DNA of 64,000 nt from JBOGNO01 sp050747245 (GTDB lineage: Bacteria > Acidobacteriota > Terriglobia > Acidiferrales > UBA7541). This document shows, piece after piece, positions 43,427-52,418 of the stretch. Position 1 is the stretch's first letter. The number at the start of each line of letters is the position of its first letter. The translations under genes were made by a program, and so were the position numbers. The notes below the pieces were generated by a model that made no database searches, had not been told where the DNA came from, and saw only the letters and a program-made list of their open reading frames with translations. Location: contig JBOGNO010000005.1 of the NCBI GenBank assembly GCA_050747245.1, positions 1 to 64,000 of the forward strand, in the 5' to 3' direction.

Positions 43427-44392
43427 TTATTCTTCCCAGAAACGCTCGCTCAAGTAGCGCTCGCCCGAATCCGGAAACACGGTGACGATAATTGCGCGTT
43501 CGCTGCGCGGCATTTTTTTCGCCACTTCGAAACACGCCACCAGCGCGGCCCCCGAGCTCGGCCCCACGAGCAAACCCTCTTCGCGCGCCAAGCGCTTCGC
43601 CATGGCCTGCGCGTCCTCGGTCTTCACTCCGAGATCCTCGTCCGCGAGCGTGGCGTCATAGATTTTCGGCACGATCGCCGTGCCCATGTGCTTCAAACCT
43701 TCCAGGCCGTGAAAAGCGGCGTCCGGCTGGACGCTGATGGCGCGAATCCCGGGGCGAAAATTTTTCAGCCGCCGCGCCGCGCCGATAAACGTTCCGCTTG
43801 TTCCCAATCCCGCCACGAAATGCGTCACCAATCCACGCGTTTGCTTCCAGATTTCGACGCCGGTTGTTTCGAAGTGCGCGCGCCAGTTGGCGTCATTGCT
43901 GTACTGGTCGGGATAAAAATATTTTTCCGGCTCGCGCTCAAAAAGCTCGCGCACGCGGCGAATCGCTCCGTCGGATCCCTCTTCCGCGGGAGTTAGCACC
44001 AGCTCCGCTCCCAGCGATCGCAAAATCTTTTTTCGTTCCTCCGAAGCGCTCGCTGGCAGAAAAAGTTTCGTCGCATAACCGCGCGCCGCTCCAATCCAAG
44101 CGTAAGCGATTCCCGTGTTTCCGCTCGTCGCGTCGAGAATCGTCTTCCCCGCCACCAGTTCCCCGCTGCGCTCGCCCTCGCGAATCATCTCGAGCGCCGC
44201 GCGATCCTTCACAGACCCGCCCGGATTGAACCACTCCGCCTTGGCATAAAATTCCGCGTTCGCGAATTCCCGTCCCACGCGCTCTAGGCGCAGCAGCGGA
44301 GTGTTCCCGATGCGCGAAAGCAAACTTTCGCCCAGTGGGGGAGACAACACGTCCGAAAATTCCTCGAGTACGTGCTTTTGAATCGCGTTCAC
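43427..44392 (-). CDS. cysM: PLP-dependent cysteine synthase (CysM-like)
   Basis: A 321-residue cysteine synthase family enzyme. The PLP lysine is in 'NPGGSVKDRAA' (about residue 62), with 'ATSGNTGIAYAW' and 'GLGTSGTFIGAARR' binding the cofactor phosphate, and 'LLVGPSSGAAL' late. Next to cysO, mec and moeZ it should be the CysM type that takes sulfur from CysO thiocarboxylate onto O-phosphoserine, rather than sulfide onto O-acetylserine. First gene of the operon; spacing to mec is zero. Confidence 0.93.
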   Translation of the reverse strand: MNAIQKHVLEEFSDVLSPPLGESLLSRIGNTPLLRLERVGREFANAEFYAKAEWFNPGGSVKDRAALEMIREGERSGELVAGKTILDATSGNTGIAYAWIGAARGYATKLFLPASASEERKKILRSLGAELVLTPAEEGSDGAIRRVRELFEREPEKYFYPDQYSNDANWRAHFETTGVEIWKQTRGLVTHFVAGLGTSGTFIGAARRLKNFRPGIRAISVQPDAAFHGLEGLKHMGTAIVPKIYDATLADEDLGVKTEDAQAMAKRLAREEGLLVGPSSGAALVACFEVAKKMPRSERAIIVTVFPDSGERYLSERFWEE

Positions 44393-44762
44393 TTTCCCTC
44401 AGACCCCTCAAGGGGACACGCCATTGGATTCGATCCGCGCGGCCCCGGATTCCTGGCCGAACCGGCTGGAGGTCATCGCTGCCCCCATGGTAGCAGATAA
44501 TCCAAGCCCCGTACATCGAATGGAACTCTTTACGGGTCAAACGGTTAGAAGGAATGGTTGAAGTGGTCTTTGGATATGCGACCAAATAGGTCGCATTTTC
44601 GCGCGGCAGCGCTGTCCGGCCCGCCTCAGCACGAGTGTGTCACCCCGAGGCCGCCGCGGCGGCGGGGGTCTGCTTTCTCTTTGCTCTTCCACCAAAACGC
44701 GCAGCCGAAATTTTTTGCCTTTTCATTTTGCCGCGAACTCCGTACTCTTGACCGCGCAAGCC
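44393..44762. other. intergenic region with one hairpin
   Basis: No gene is supported. A perfect hairpin ATGCGACC-AAATA-GGTCGCAT lies at 44576-44596, followed by TTTCG on the plus strand. Nothing else stands out between the divergent cysM and hypothetical genes. Confidence 0.4.
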
Positions 44763-45203
44763 ATGTGGTACGTCGATCAAAAATTTTCATCCGCGCAAGT
44801 CGAATCCCTCGGCGCAGCGGGCTTCACGGTGCGCAGCTCCGGCGGAGTGGTGCGCATCGAAAAACACGGCTGCGGCGCGGAGCTGCGTAAGACTCCCGAC
44901 GGAAAATATCAAATGACCGAGCTGCCCACCATCATGATGGACGGGCAATTCGCGAAACTCTGGGATGCCGGCTACCAGAAATTTCTGCTCACGCACGCCG
45001 GGCGCAAAGTTCCCGCCACCGCCGCCGAGTTGACCAGCCTGCGAAAATTCAATGAAGACCTGCGCACCGCCCTCGACATTCCCACCTATTACAATGAAGC
45101 CCTCGGCTCCACCTGCCAGGTCAGCGTCTACGACCGCGTCAAAGGCCGCCCGGGCGACGTCCCCGACGATACTGTCGGCGTCAAACCCGCGCGCGACGAT
45201 TAG
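44763..45203 (+). CDS. hypothetical protein
   Basis: The ATG at 44763 gives 146 residues. The N-terminal part ('VDQKFSSAQVESLGAAGFTV', 'VRIEKHGCGAELRKT') is alpha/beta; the C-terminus is acidic and polar. No signal peptide or membrane helix is present. The family is not recognised. It is the last host gene before the helicase insertion. Confidence 0.65.
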   Translation: MWYVDQKFSSAQVESLGAAGFTVRSSGGVVRIEKHGCGAELRKTPDGKYQMTELPTIMMDGQFAKLWDAGYQKFLLTHAGRKVPATAAELTSLRKFNEDLRTALDIPTYYNEALGSTCQVSVYDRVKGRPGDVPDDTVGVKPARDD

Positions 45204-45765
45204 CTTGGCCGCCCCTGCTGCTGTCGCCTCCGTGTTTTCGCTTCGAAACTCCACGGGATGATCCTTCCTACTGACGCCCAGCGGCTGCGTCCGATGCAGC
45301 CCTTCCTTTAGGACGCACAGCGGGCGTGCCTCTCTGTTTTCCATAAAAGGTGAAAAGTTAACTTGGCGTTTTGTCTCGATTAGAATTGGCCTCCGTCCTT
45401 TGTTTTCAATGAGTTAGGTGGTGCGTTGTTTCGGTGTGTGTTGCGGGTAGAAATTGGGCCTAGGAGCGGGTTTTTCTTGGCGTTTTCCCGTGCTGCGGAG
45501 GCGTCGCGGAGGTTGTGATTTATGTGGGTTGCGCGGTACATCCACCTCCTCCGGAAAAATTTAGGCCTGCGACGAGATTCAATTATAACACAGCTAATCG
45601 GGCGCAGGGTGGCTGTTCGCCGCAGTCTAGACGCTAGGCCAAAGCTGTCTAGCAACCAGCGGGTTATGGGACTGCATGAAGCGTCACCGCTCTCGGGTAG
45701 TAGGTTACTCTGTGATATATTTCCGCTTGGTTGGACTCTGAAGCTCTTGCCACGAGGCGGGACAT
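45204..45765. other. non-coding left border of helicase insertion
   Basis: No gene is supported. It has GTCC/GGAC hairpin material at 45290-45314, GGCGTGCC and TCTGTTTT at 45324-45340 (compare 31524-31543), the 45-bp repeat copy B at 45373-45417, and an AT-rich stretch (AATTATAAC around 45585) that may hold the promoter for the helicase gene. Confidence 0.45.
45373..45417 (-). repeat. 45-bp repeat (copy B), inverted relative to 34469-34513
   Basis: Read on the minus strand it begins CTAACTCATTGAAAACAAAG and ends TTCTAATCGAGAC, as does copy A. Both copies are in intergenic DNA at an edge of an accessory insertion. Confidence 0.6.
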
Positions 45766-48700
45766 TTGGATATCAGCACACAAAGAAGAGAAGCCGTCGA
45801 GAGGGCACGCCAGTCCTGGATTAAGAAACTTATCGATCTTTCACGCCGCAACAATCTTCTTTATCACCGACCACTTAAGTGGGGGACATTGAGCTTGTCC
45901 CTTGAGCAGGCTGAACGCCGATCTGCTCTTTTAGGCGGTGAAGCAGTTCCCCTTAGGTCACTCGTCATGAACATTTCGGAAGAAGAGTTGAGGTCAAAAG
46001 CACTGAGCATTTGGAGAAGAGCCCAAGCAAATCAGGAAGAAAAAGGGTTGGCGACCCTCTTCGTAGCCCTTGGTATGGCGAGCTGGAAGGCCTCTGATGG
46101 AGGGCGAGATTCAGAATCACCTATTCTTCTCCTGCCCGTTGGGCTCGAATTGAAGGGGCACGCGGGAACGTCACTTTCCATTCATCGCGTCGGTCCGGTG
46201 CAACTTAACCTTGTCCTCCTGCATGTCTTGCCCACGGAGTTTGGTATTTCAATCCCATCCGAAAAGGTGCTTTCTCTTTTGCAGGGCCACGAGGCGGAAG
46301 ACGTCTTCGATCCGTCCCCTGTTTACAAGCTGTTTGGGGAGGCGTGCGCGTCTATTCCGGATTTCGGAATTAAGGATGTGGCCGTCCTTGGCAATTTTGC
46401 CTTCCAAAAAATGGCCATGGTGCGAGACTTGCAAGAGAACTCGGAGCACTTCTTATCTAGCGACATTGTTGCAGCACTCGCAGGAGACAGCGGAGCGAAG
46501 CAGTCGATTGGAGCTAAGACGGAGAATCCAGATCCCAAAGAATTCGACAGAATTCCACCACAGTCGGAGTTCTTGGTGCTGGATGCTGATTCGAGCCAAC
46601 AGTCTGCTGTAGCCGCGGTTCTAGCGGGGCAAAGCGTGGTCATTCACGGACCCCCTGGAACGGGGAAGAGCCAAACCATTGCGAACTTAGTGGCCAGTCT
46701 GGCGGCTGCGGGAAAGCGTGTGCTATTCGTCGCCGAGAAGCGGGCCGCTCTGCAGGTAGTGCTCAAGCGACTCCAGCAAGTTGGTTTAGATAAAATCGCT
46801 ATCGATCTGCATGGGGCCGATGTGTCTCCAAAGCGTGTGATGGAGCAGGTTGCGGCTGCTTTGGGAGCTGTGCGGCAAGCCGTTCACGTTGCTTGTGATA
46901 GCTTGCATCATCAATACGTGGAGCGTCGCGAGCGGCTAAACCGGCACGTCGAAATCTTGCATAGAAAACGCAAACCAAGCGACATGTCTGTTTACGATCT
47001 GCAAGGGACGTTGCTTAGACTCCAGGCGGTAGTCCATGCCGAGACGCGCTGGCGAGCACCGGAACTCGCCAAGCTAGAAAGTGCTGGTCCGGCGAGGGTT
47101 CGCGACTTATTGAGAGAGGCGGGAGGTCTCGCTTCACTTTTTCTCCGGTGCGATCCATCTCCGTGGAATGACGTTAGTCTCCAAGACGGCGCGACTGCGC
47201 AGCGTGCCGTGGACTTAGTCACACGCATATCTTCGAAGAGGTGGCCCGATTTAATGGCTTCTCTGACGGAAGTGGTCAATACAGTGAGCTTCCGAACTCC
47301 AAAAACATTGAAAGAGGCAAACCAGATGTATTTGCTTCTTGCAAATGTGCGGAATACGGTCGAATTCTACTCTCCCGAAGTTTTCGCGCAGGACCTCCAG
47401 GGAATGATGCGCGCGTTGGCGCCCGGTAGGACCGGAGGGCTAAGGGCTATCTGGTGCTGGTTCACAAGAAGCGAATATCGCCGTGCGCGGAGGCAAGCCC
47501 TCAAATGGCGTACTGCCGGCAAGACGCGGAGTGCAGATTTAATCGTTGAGTTGAGCGCAGCTGAGGACCAGCGGATCAAATGGGCCGACTGGAGTAGCCG
47601 CGCGTCATTGCCTCAGACGTTGCCGGACTATTCGTCCTTCTTGAAAATGGAATTCGTCGTTGGTGATCTCTCGAAGCTGGCTTCCCTCCTCCCGAAGAAA
47701 CAATTTGAATTGATGCTGATGGCCGACCTTGCGAGTTACATCGATGGACTTGCCAAGGATCGGCTCACACCGATGAAACTTCCAAAATTGTACGAAGTCG
47801 AGCAGGGCCTTGAGGAATCTGGCGCGGGGAGATTGGTCGAGGAGCTGCGTGTGAGCAGTATCGTGCCAGAAAAGTGGGTCGCTGCGTTTGATCAGTGCTG
47901 GTATTCATCATGTCTGGAAGCAGCGCAGGTTGAAGACCCCGAAATCGCCGGTTTCAATGGGAGAACGCATGATGGTTTTGTGCGGGAATTCAAGGAGCTT
48001 GATAAGGAGCGGATTCGAGTCGCCGCTGCGCGGGTGCAGCGAGCGTATGCCGAGCGGGCTGTAGCTCTTATGAATGAGCATAAAGTTGAAGAATACATCA
48101 TTCGCTCTGAGGCAGAGAAAAAACGTCGGCACCGCCCCCTTAGGACACTCTTTTCTGAGGCCCGAAACGTGCTAACTGCCGTTTGTCCTTGTTGGATGGC
48201 TAGCCCGCTCTCGGTGAGTCAGCTCCTGGATACGACGCCTTGTTTCGATTTTGTGATTTTCGACGAGGCAAGCCAAGTTTTGCCGGAGGACGCAATTCCT
48301 GCGGTCATGCGTGGTGCAAATCTTGTTGTCGCGGGTGACAGCTGGCAGTTGCCCCCAACAACGTTCTTCGCTACTGCAGACGATGATGAACTGGCCGAAG
48401 ATGAATCCAGTACCGCAACGGAAGGATATGAGAGCCTTCTCGACACGACAAACGCTTTCATGCCGTCGTGGTACCTTGACTGGCACTATCGAAGCCGGGA
48501 CGAGACGCTAATCAGTTTTTCTAACCACCATATTTACAAGGATCGCCTAGTGACATTCCCGGGGCCTGGGGGATCGCCTGTAATCCAGCATGTCTTGGTT
48601 CAACAGCCGCCAGGTGTAGACGGACAAGAAGAGAGTTCCTCGGTAGAGGTCAACAAAGTTGTCGATCTCGTGTTGGAGCATGCAGAAAAGAGGCCACGTG

Positions 48701-49779
48701 AATCCTTGGGCGTCATCGCGATGGGAATTCGCCATGCCGACCGCGTGCAACGAGCTATTGATGAGGCGCTTTCGCAAAGGCCGGATTTGGGTCAGTTTTT
48801 TGACGCGAACGTCGAGGAGCGTTTCTTTGTTAAGAATTTGGAGCGTGTTCAGGGAGACGAGCGAGATGCGATCATCCTGACAGTTGGTTACGGAAAAGAC
48901 CGAGGCGGAAATCTGCCATTTAGATTTGGTCCTCTCTTATCTTTTGGGGGACAGAGGCGGCTCAATGTAGCCGTAACGCGTGCCCGTCAGCGCATGACGC
49001 TTGTTTCGTCTTTCAGCCACTTGGATATGGACATAGGAAAAGTCAGACCAGGTACGGGAGTGGAGTTACTTCGCCACTATCTGGAGTATGCCGCGAGTGG
49101 AGGTAGGAGGCTTGGGGATTTGGCTTCGACCGACTTTCCGATGAACTCCTTCGAAGCGGAGGTTTTTGACGTGCTCCAGGCAAAGGGCATCCCTCTCTTG
49201 TCCCAGGTTGGTGCTTCCAGTTACCGCATTGACCTAGTTGCACAGCATCCGAAAGAGCGGGGCAGATGCGTTTTGGCGATCGAGTGCGACGGTGCTTCCT
49301 ATCATTCGAGTCCGACGGCGCGCGATCGAGACCGCTTGCGACAGCAGCAGCTTGAGAACCTTGGCTGGAAATTCCATCGAATATGGTCGACAGATTGGTT
49401 TATGCGTAAGGACGAGGAAGTTAACCGCGCGTTGGCTGCTTATGAAAACGCAGTCACCGCCCTCGAGAACTCCAATGATTCTGTGGAAGTCTCGGTTTCT
49501 GTCCCCTCTCCGATGAGTGAGCCTGCGGCTATCAGCAAAGCGCGGGGGCGCGGAATGCGTCCTAATATTGACCACCACGAGGCAATCACGGGATATTCGG
49601 AGCGGGAACTTATGGCGATGTTCGACTGGATCGAATCGGATGGCCGTTTGCGGACTGACGAAGAGATCATCGAGGAATTGCTGCCCGAGCTCGGATTTCA
49701 TCGGCGTGGTGCTCGAATTGAGGGGGTGCTCGAATCCGCGCTCAAAAGGCATAGGATTCGACGGGAAGCTGGCCGATAA
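45766..49779 (+). CDS. DUF4011 / SF1 helicase / Vsr-like nuclease / DUF3320 protein
   Basis: A 1337-residue protein starting with TTG at 45766 after GAGGCGGG. The order is DUF4011-like N-terminus ('WIKKLIDLSRRNNLLYHRP'), SF1 helicase with Walker A GPPGTGKSQ (about 295-303), Walker B in 'FVIFDEASQVLPEDA' (about 830), and late motifs 'HYRSRDETL' and 'RRLNVAVTRARQRMTL'; a restriction-endonuclease-fold domain (about 1124-1230; 'SYRIDLVAQHP', 'LAIECDGASYHSS', 'RLRQQQLENLGW'); and a DUF3320 end. Such helicase-nuclease proteins are frequent in defence islands. It stands alone, is less G/C-biased than neighbours, and looks horizontally acquired. Confidence 0.9.
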   Translation: MDISTQRREAVERARQSWIKKLIDLSRRNNLLYHRPLKWGTLSLSLEQAERRSALLGGEAVPLRSLVMNISEEELRSKALSIWRRAQANQEEKGLATLFVALGMASWKASDGGRDSESPILLLPVGLELKGHAGTSLSIHRVGPVQLNLVLLHVLPTEFGISIPSEKVLSLLQGHEAEDVFDPSPVYKLFGEACASIPDFGIKDVAVLGNFAFQKMAMVRDLQENSEHFLSSDIVAALAGDSGAKQSIGAKTENPDPKEFDRIPPQSEFLVLDADSSQQSAVAAVLAGQSVVIHGPPGTGKSQTIANLVASLAAAGKRVLFVAEKRAALQVVLKRLQQVGLDKIAIDLHGADVSPKRVMEQVAAALGAVRQAVHVACDSLHHQYVERRERLNRHVEILHRKRKPSDMSVYDLQGTLLRLQAVVHAETRWRAPELAKLESAGPARVRDLLREAGGLASLFLRCDPSPWNDVSLQDGATAQRAVDLVTRISSKRWPDLMASLTEVVNTVSFRTPKTLKEANQMYLLLANVRNTVEFYSPEVFAQDLQGMMRALAPGRTGGLRAIWCWFTRSEYRRARRQALKWRTAGKTRSADLIVELSAAEDQRIKWADWSSRASLPQTLPDYSSFLKMEFVVGDLSKLASLLPKKQFELMLMADLASYIDGLAKDRLTPMKLPKLYEVEQGLEESGAGRLVEELRVSSIVPEKWVAAFDQCWYSSCLEAAQVEDPEIAGFNGRTHDGFVREFKELDKERIRVAAARVQRAYAERAVALMNEHKVEEYIIRSEAEKKRRHRPLRTLFSEARNVLTAVCPCWMASPLSVSQLLDTTPCFDFVIFDEASQVLPEDAIPAVMRGANLVVAGDSWQLPPTTFFATADDDELAEDESSTATEGYESLLDTTNAFMPSWYLDWHYRSRDETLISFSNHHIYKDRLVTFPGPGGSPVIQHVLVQQPPGVDGQEESSSVEVNKVVDLVLEHAEKRPRESLGVIAMGIRHADRVQRAIDEALSQRPDLGQFFDANVEERFFVKNLERVQGDERDAIILTVGYGKDRGGNLPFRFGPLLSFGGQRRLNVAVTRARQRMTLVSSFSHLDMDIGKVRPGTGVELLRHYLEYAASGGRRLGDLASTDFPMNSFEAEVFDVLQAKGIPLLSQVGASSYRIDLVAQHPKERGRCVLAIECDGASYHSSPTARDRDRLRQQQLENLGWKFHRIWSTDWFMRKDEEVNRALAAYENAVTALENSNDSVEVSVSVPSPMSEPAAISKARGRGMRPNIDHHEAITGYSERELMAMFDWIESDGRLRTDEEIIEELLPELGFHRRGARIEGVLESALKRHRIRREAGR

Positions 49780-49840
49780 ACTGAGGTACCGCTCGGCGCT
49801 CGCTGTGTAGTGTACGTGCCGGGTGGTTTCGAGCGGCGGG

Positions 49841-50308
49841 TCAGAGGCTTTTGGCGTGGGCGAGCTGGCGGCGGAGTTGTAGAAGATCCACGCGGTGCTT
49901 GGCGACTTTGCGCGCAGCGAGAAAAAGGACGGGCACGTCGTTCGTGTATCGCTCGACGAGCGCCGGATCGGAATCAATTTCCACAACGCGGAGCGAGGCG
50001 CCAAATTCGCCGAGCAGCGGCTCGATGGCGCGTTTCATTTCGTCGCACAGGAGGCAGCCCTGACGGGAATAGAGCGTGAGCGCGAGCGGGCCCGCGGCGG
50101 CGAGCCTGCCATCTTCGGTGCGCGAATAAAAATCTCCGGGCTGGCCTTCGAGCATCTGCTGGCGCACCAGAGCGGCGAGCGAATCGAGCACCGCTTCGCG
50201 CTCCGCCGGTTTTTTTCCACCGGCCATTTCGAGAATGGTGTGCAGGTCGAGCGATGGGCGTTCGAGTTCGTCGTAAAGCCAGAGAATGCGTTGCCCCAGG
50301 GGATCCAT
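49841..50308 (-). CDS. glutaredoxin-like (DUF836) protein
   Basis: The ATG at 50308 follows GAGG and gives 155 residues; the long upstream extension is unlikely. The first 65 residues are helical and unknown. The C-terminal 80 form a glutaredoxin-like fold with 'LTLYSRQGCLLCDEMKRAI' (a CxxC active site) and 'VVEIDSDPALVERYTNDVPVLFL' with the cis-Pro. It probably exchanges disulfides. It follows the DinB gene by 16 bases and may share its transcript. Confidence 0.85.
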   Translation of the reverse strand: MDPLGQRILWLYDELERPSLDLHTILEMAGGKKPAEREAVLDSLAALVRQQMLEGQPGDFYSRTEDGRLAAAGPLALTLYSRQGCLLCDEMKRAIEPLLGEFGASLRVVEIDSDPALVERYTNDVPVLFLAARKVAKHRVDLLQLRRQLAHAKSL

Positions 50309-50324
50309 CGCGAGCCTCGCCGCG

Positions 50325-50855
50325 CTACGGAGAGATTTTGTAGTATTTCTGGAACGCGCCCATGCGCGGATAAAAAGCGCGCGAGCGCAGCAGCTCCGCA
50401 ATCTGGCGAATATGGCCGAGATCATGAAAAGCCCATTCGTTCATCAGCTCGCCCACGGTGGTCTTGCCGTGCTCGGCGTGCATGCCGGTGCGCGAAGCCG
50501 CCGTGGCCGGAATGTAGCGGAGGAAGGAAAGGCTGCGGTCGCGCTCATGGCAGAACTGCTTCAAATATTCGCGCGGCTTTTCATTGGAATATTTTCCCGC
50601 GGCGTAGGAGGCGTTCTGGTCGTAGGATTCGAGGAACGGCGCATCGCGCTCCACCATCATCTGCACGCGCTGGCGGAAGCCGGAGATCTCCACGTCCGCA
50701 AGATGGCCCATGACTTCGCGGATAGACCAGCGCTCCATCGAAGGCTTCCAAAACATTTGCTCTTCGGTGGCGCCGATCAGAATTTTTTCGATGATGATGG
50801 GTGCTTGCTCCAGAACTACAATTCCGGGCAACTCTTCCGCGCGCGCAGCCTGCAT
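50325..50855 (-). CDS. DinB-family protein
   Basis: The ATG at 50855 follows GGGAGGGAG and gives 176 residues. The four-helix DinB fold is shown by 'SMERWSIREVMGHLADVEI' and 'MNEWAFHDLGHIRQIAELL', supplying the three metal-binding histidines. Many members are thiol transferases using bacillithiol or mycothiol. It is upstream of the glutaredoxin-like gene, in keeping with thiol chemistry. The substrate is unknown. Confidence 0.9.
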   Translation of the reverse strand: MQAARAEELPGIVVLEQAPIIIEKILIGATEEQMFWKPSMERWSIREVMGHLADVEISGFRQRVQMMVERDAPFLESYDQNASYAAGKYSNEKPREYLKQFCHERDRSLSFLRYIPATAASRTGMHAEHGKTTVGELMNEWAFHDLGHIRQIAELLRSRAFYPRMGAFQKYYKISP

Positions 50856-50964
50856 GAATTCTCCCTCCCGATGAGCAAACATTCTTTATACCTCAGCGGA
50901 GGGCGAATGTCGAAACGCTGAATCGCTGCGTGAAGAATTGGGGAGGCTTTAACGAAGAAGCGGA

Positions 50965-51903
50965 CTACGGCTCTTGCACCAGACTGATGGAGCCGACGCC
51001 GCCTGTAATTTCCAGAGTAATCGTGGGGCCGGACTTGCCGCAGGCGTGGTTGACATATTCGTCGCCGTCACGGTCCATGTCGCCGGCGCTGACGGACCCG
51101 ATGCCGCCCGAGGCTTGCGCGCGCACGCAAATATTTCGCGGCAGATGAATCGTCGCGGAGCCGACTCCGCCCTGAATCTCCGCGCTCAGATCGGCCTTGC
51201 GGTCTCCGGTGAGATCCAGATTCATCTGGCCGGCGCCGATGTTCACTTCCAAGTGAGTGAGCTGCAATCCGCGCAAGCGCAGTTCGCTATCCCCGGCGCC
51301 CTGGTTGATGCTCATGGCGAGGGGAACATCTTCGGTGAAATGCAATTTCCAATCGTTGTGCGAAGTGCCGAAGTAAGTGTTGTCGTGATCTTCTTCGTGC
51401 CCCTGCGTCACCTCGAGGTGGCCCTGTGTTCCGCTCACGGAGTATTCGACGCGCGGCTTTCCCTGGCTCTCACGATAGTCAAAGTCCGCATCGAGCAGCG
51501 CGTGGGAGCCTCCGCTCACTTCAAGCGAGCCGGCGGGGATTTCTATATTTGCGGAGACGGATTGCGCGCCCTGACGATCGACGCTCTGCGACATGTGCAC
51601 GCTGGCGCTGACTTTGCGCACGCGCCAGAAAGCGATGCTGAAGAAAACCAGAAGCGCCAGCAAGGCAATCAGAGTGCCCGAAATAAATTTTCTAGTTTCT
51701 CCGGGCTGCAACTGCCCGCGGCGGTAGTGGTCCCACAACATTCCCGCGCCGATAAAAATCAAAATGAGCGGCCAATAGCGCGCGAGCACGGGCCAGGGAT
51801 CGAAATCAGGCCAAATATTTGCCATGAGGAAGATGACGCCGATGGCAATCAGAATGATGGCGCCGACCATCGAGCCACGTCTTGAAGAGCCGGGTGCTCC
51901 CAT
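50965..51903 (-). CDS. membrane protein with toastrack domain (LiaF-like)
   Basis: A 312-residue protein. Three membrane helices lie in the first 100 residues ('AIILIAIGVIFLMANIWP', 'YWPLILIFIGAGMLW', 'LIALLALLVFFSIAFW'); the rest is a repeated beta structure ('LRLRGLQLTHLEVNIGAGQM', 'LSAEIQGGVGSATIHLP') typical of DUF4097/DUF2154 toastrack domains. These proteins sense or brace the cell envelope. The start is the ATG at 51903, with an in-frame GTG one codon before. Confidence 0.82.
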   Translation of the reverse strand: MGAPGSSRRGSMVGAIILIAIGVIFLMANIWPDFDPWPVLARYWPLILIFIGAGMLWDHYRRGQLQPGETRKFISGTLIALLALLVFFSIAFWRVRKVSASVHMSQSVDRQGAQSVSANIEIPAGSLEVSGGSHALLDADFDYRESQGKPRVEYSVSGTQGHLEVTQGHEEDHDNTYFGTSHNDWKLHFTEDVPLAMSINQGAGDSELRLRGLQLTHLEVNIGAGQMNLDLTGDRKADLSAEIQGGVGSATIHLPRNICVRAQASGGIGSVSAGDMDRDGDEYVNHACGKSGPTITLEITGGVGSISLVQEP

Positions 51904-52047
51904 CACACACCTCGCATAACATTAGATACGCAGGGCGGCAGAGAAAGTTCCCGCCAAATCATAGCGCAAGAAGGGCGCAAATCGACATGCGCCGCTGCGC
52001 CGGGATTCCTGTGCTACCCTTTGAAGGCGATCCGCGAGGAATTGACG

Positions 52048-52410
52048 ATGGCTGAAGTTTTGGCGCTGGTGGACGATATTTTCTTTCAAGCTAAGATTGC
52101 GGAAGCGGCGCGGCACGCGGGCGTCATAGTGCGCACGGTTGCAAACGGCGAAGCGTTGCTCGCCGAGGCTCAGCGCGAAGCGCCGCGGCTGATTTTGGTG
52201 GACCTGAACGCGCGGCCTTCGCCACGCTCGCCCGTGGAAGCTATCGCGGATTTGCGGGCGGCTGGCTTGACAGCTCCGCTGATTGCGTTTCTCTCACACG
52301 TGCAGGTGGAGCTGGCTGAGCGCGCGCGAAACGCCGGCTCGACGCAGGTGCTGCCGCGCTCGCAATTTTCGCAGAACCTTGCAACCATACTGGCGCAGGC
52401 GAAATCCTAG
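52048..52410 (+). CDS. degenerate response-regulator-receiver-like protein
   Basis: The ATG after GAGGA gives 120 residues. The flavodoxin-like receiver shape is seen: 'AEVLALVDDIFF', 'LILVDLNARPSP' with an Asp at the phospho-acceptor position, and 'IAFLSHVQ'. The conserved Lys is replaced ('VLPRSQF'), so phospho-switching is doubtful. It stands alone with no output domain. The next gene begins eight bases after its stop. Confidence 0.7.
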   Translation: MAEVLALVDDIFFQAKIAEAARHAGVIVRTVANGEALLAEAQREAPRLILVDLNARPSPRSPVEAIADLRAAGLTAPLIAFLSHVQVELAERARNAGSTQVLPRSQFSQNLATILAQAKS

Positions 52411-52418
52411 CGAGGGAA

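Noticed and set aside
44420..44520. tRNA-like GGATTCGATCC segment
   Set aside because: No acceptor or anticodon stems can be folded around it and no CCA end is present.
45766..49779. Naming the helicase gene as Hhe or Mokosh
   Set aside because: Domain order resembles these defence families, but no partner gene and no search result supports a specific name.
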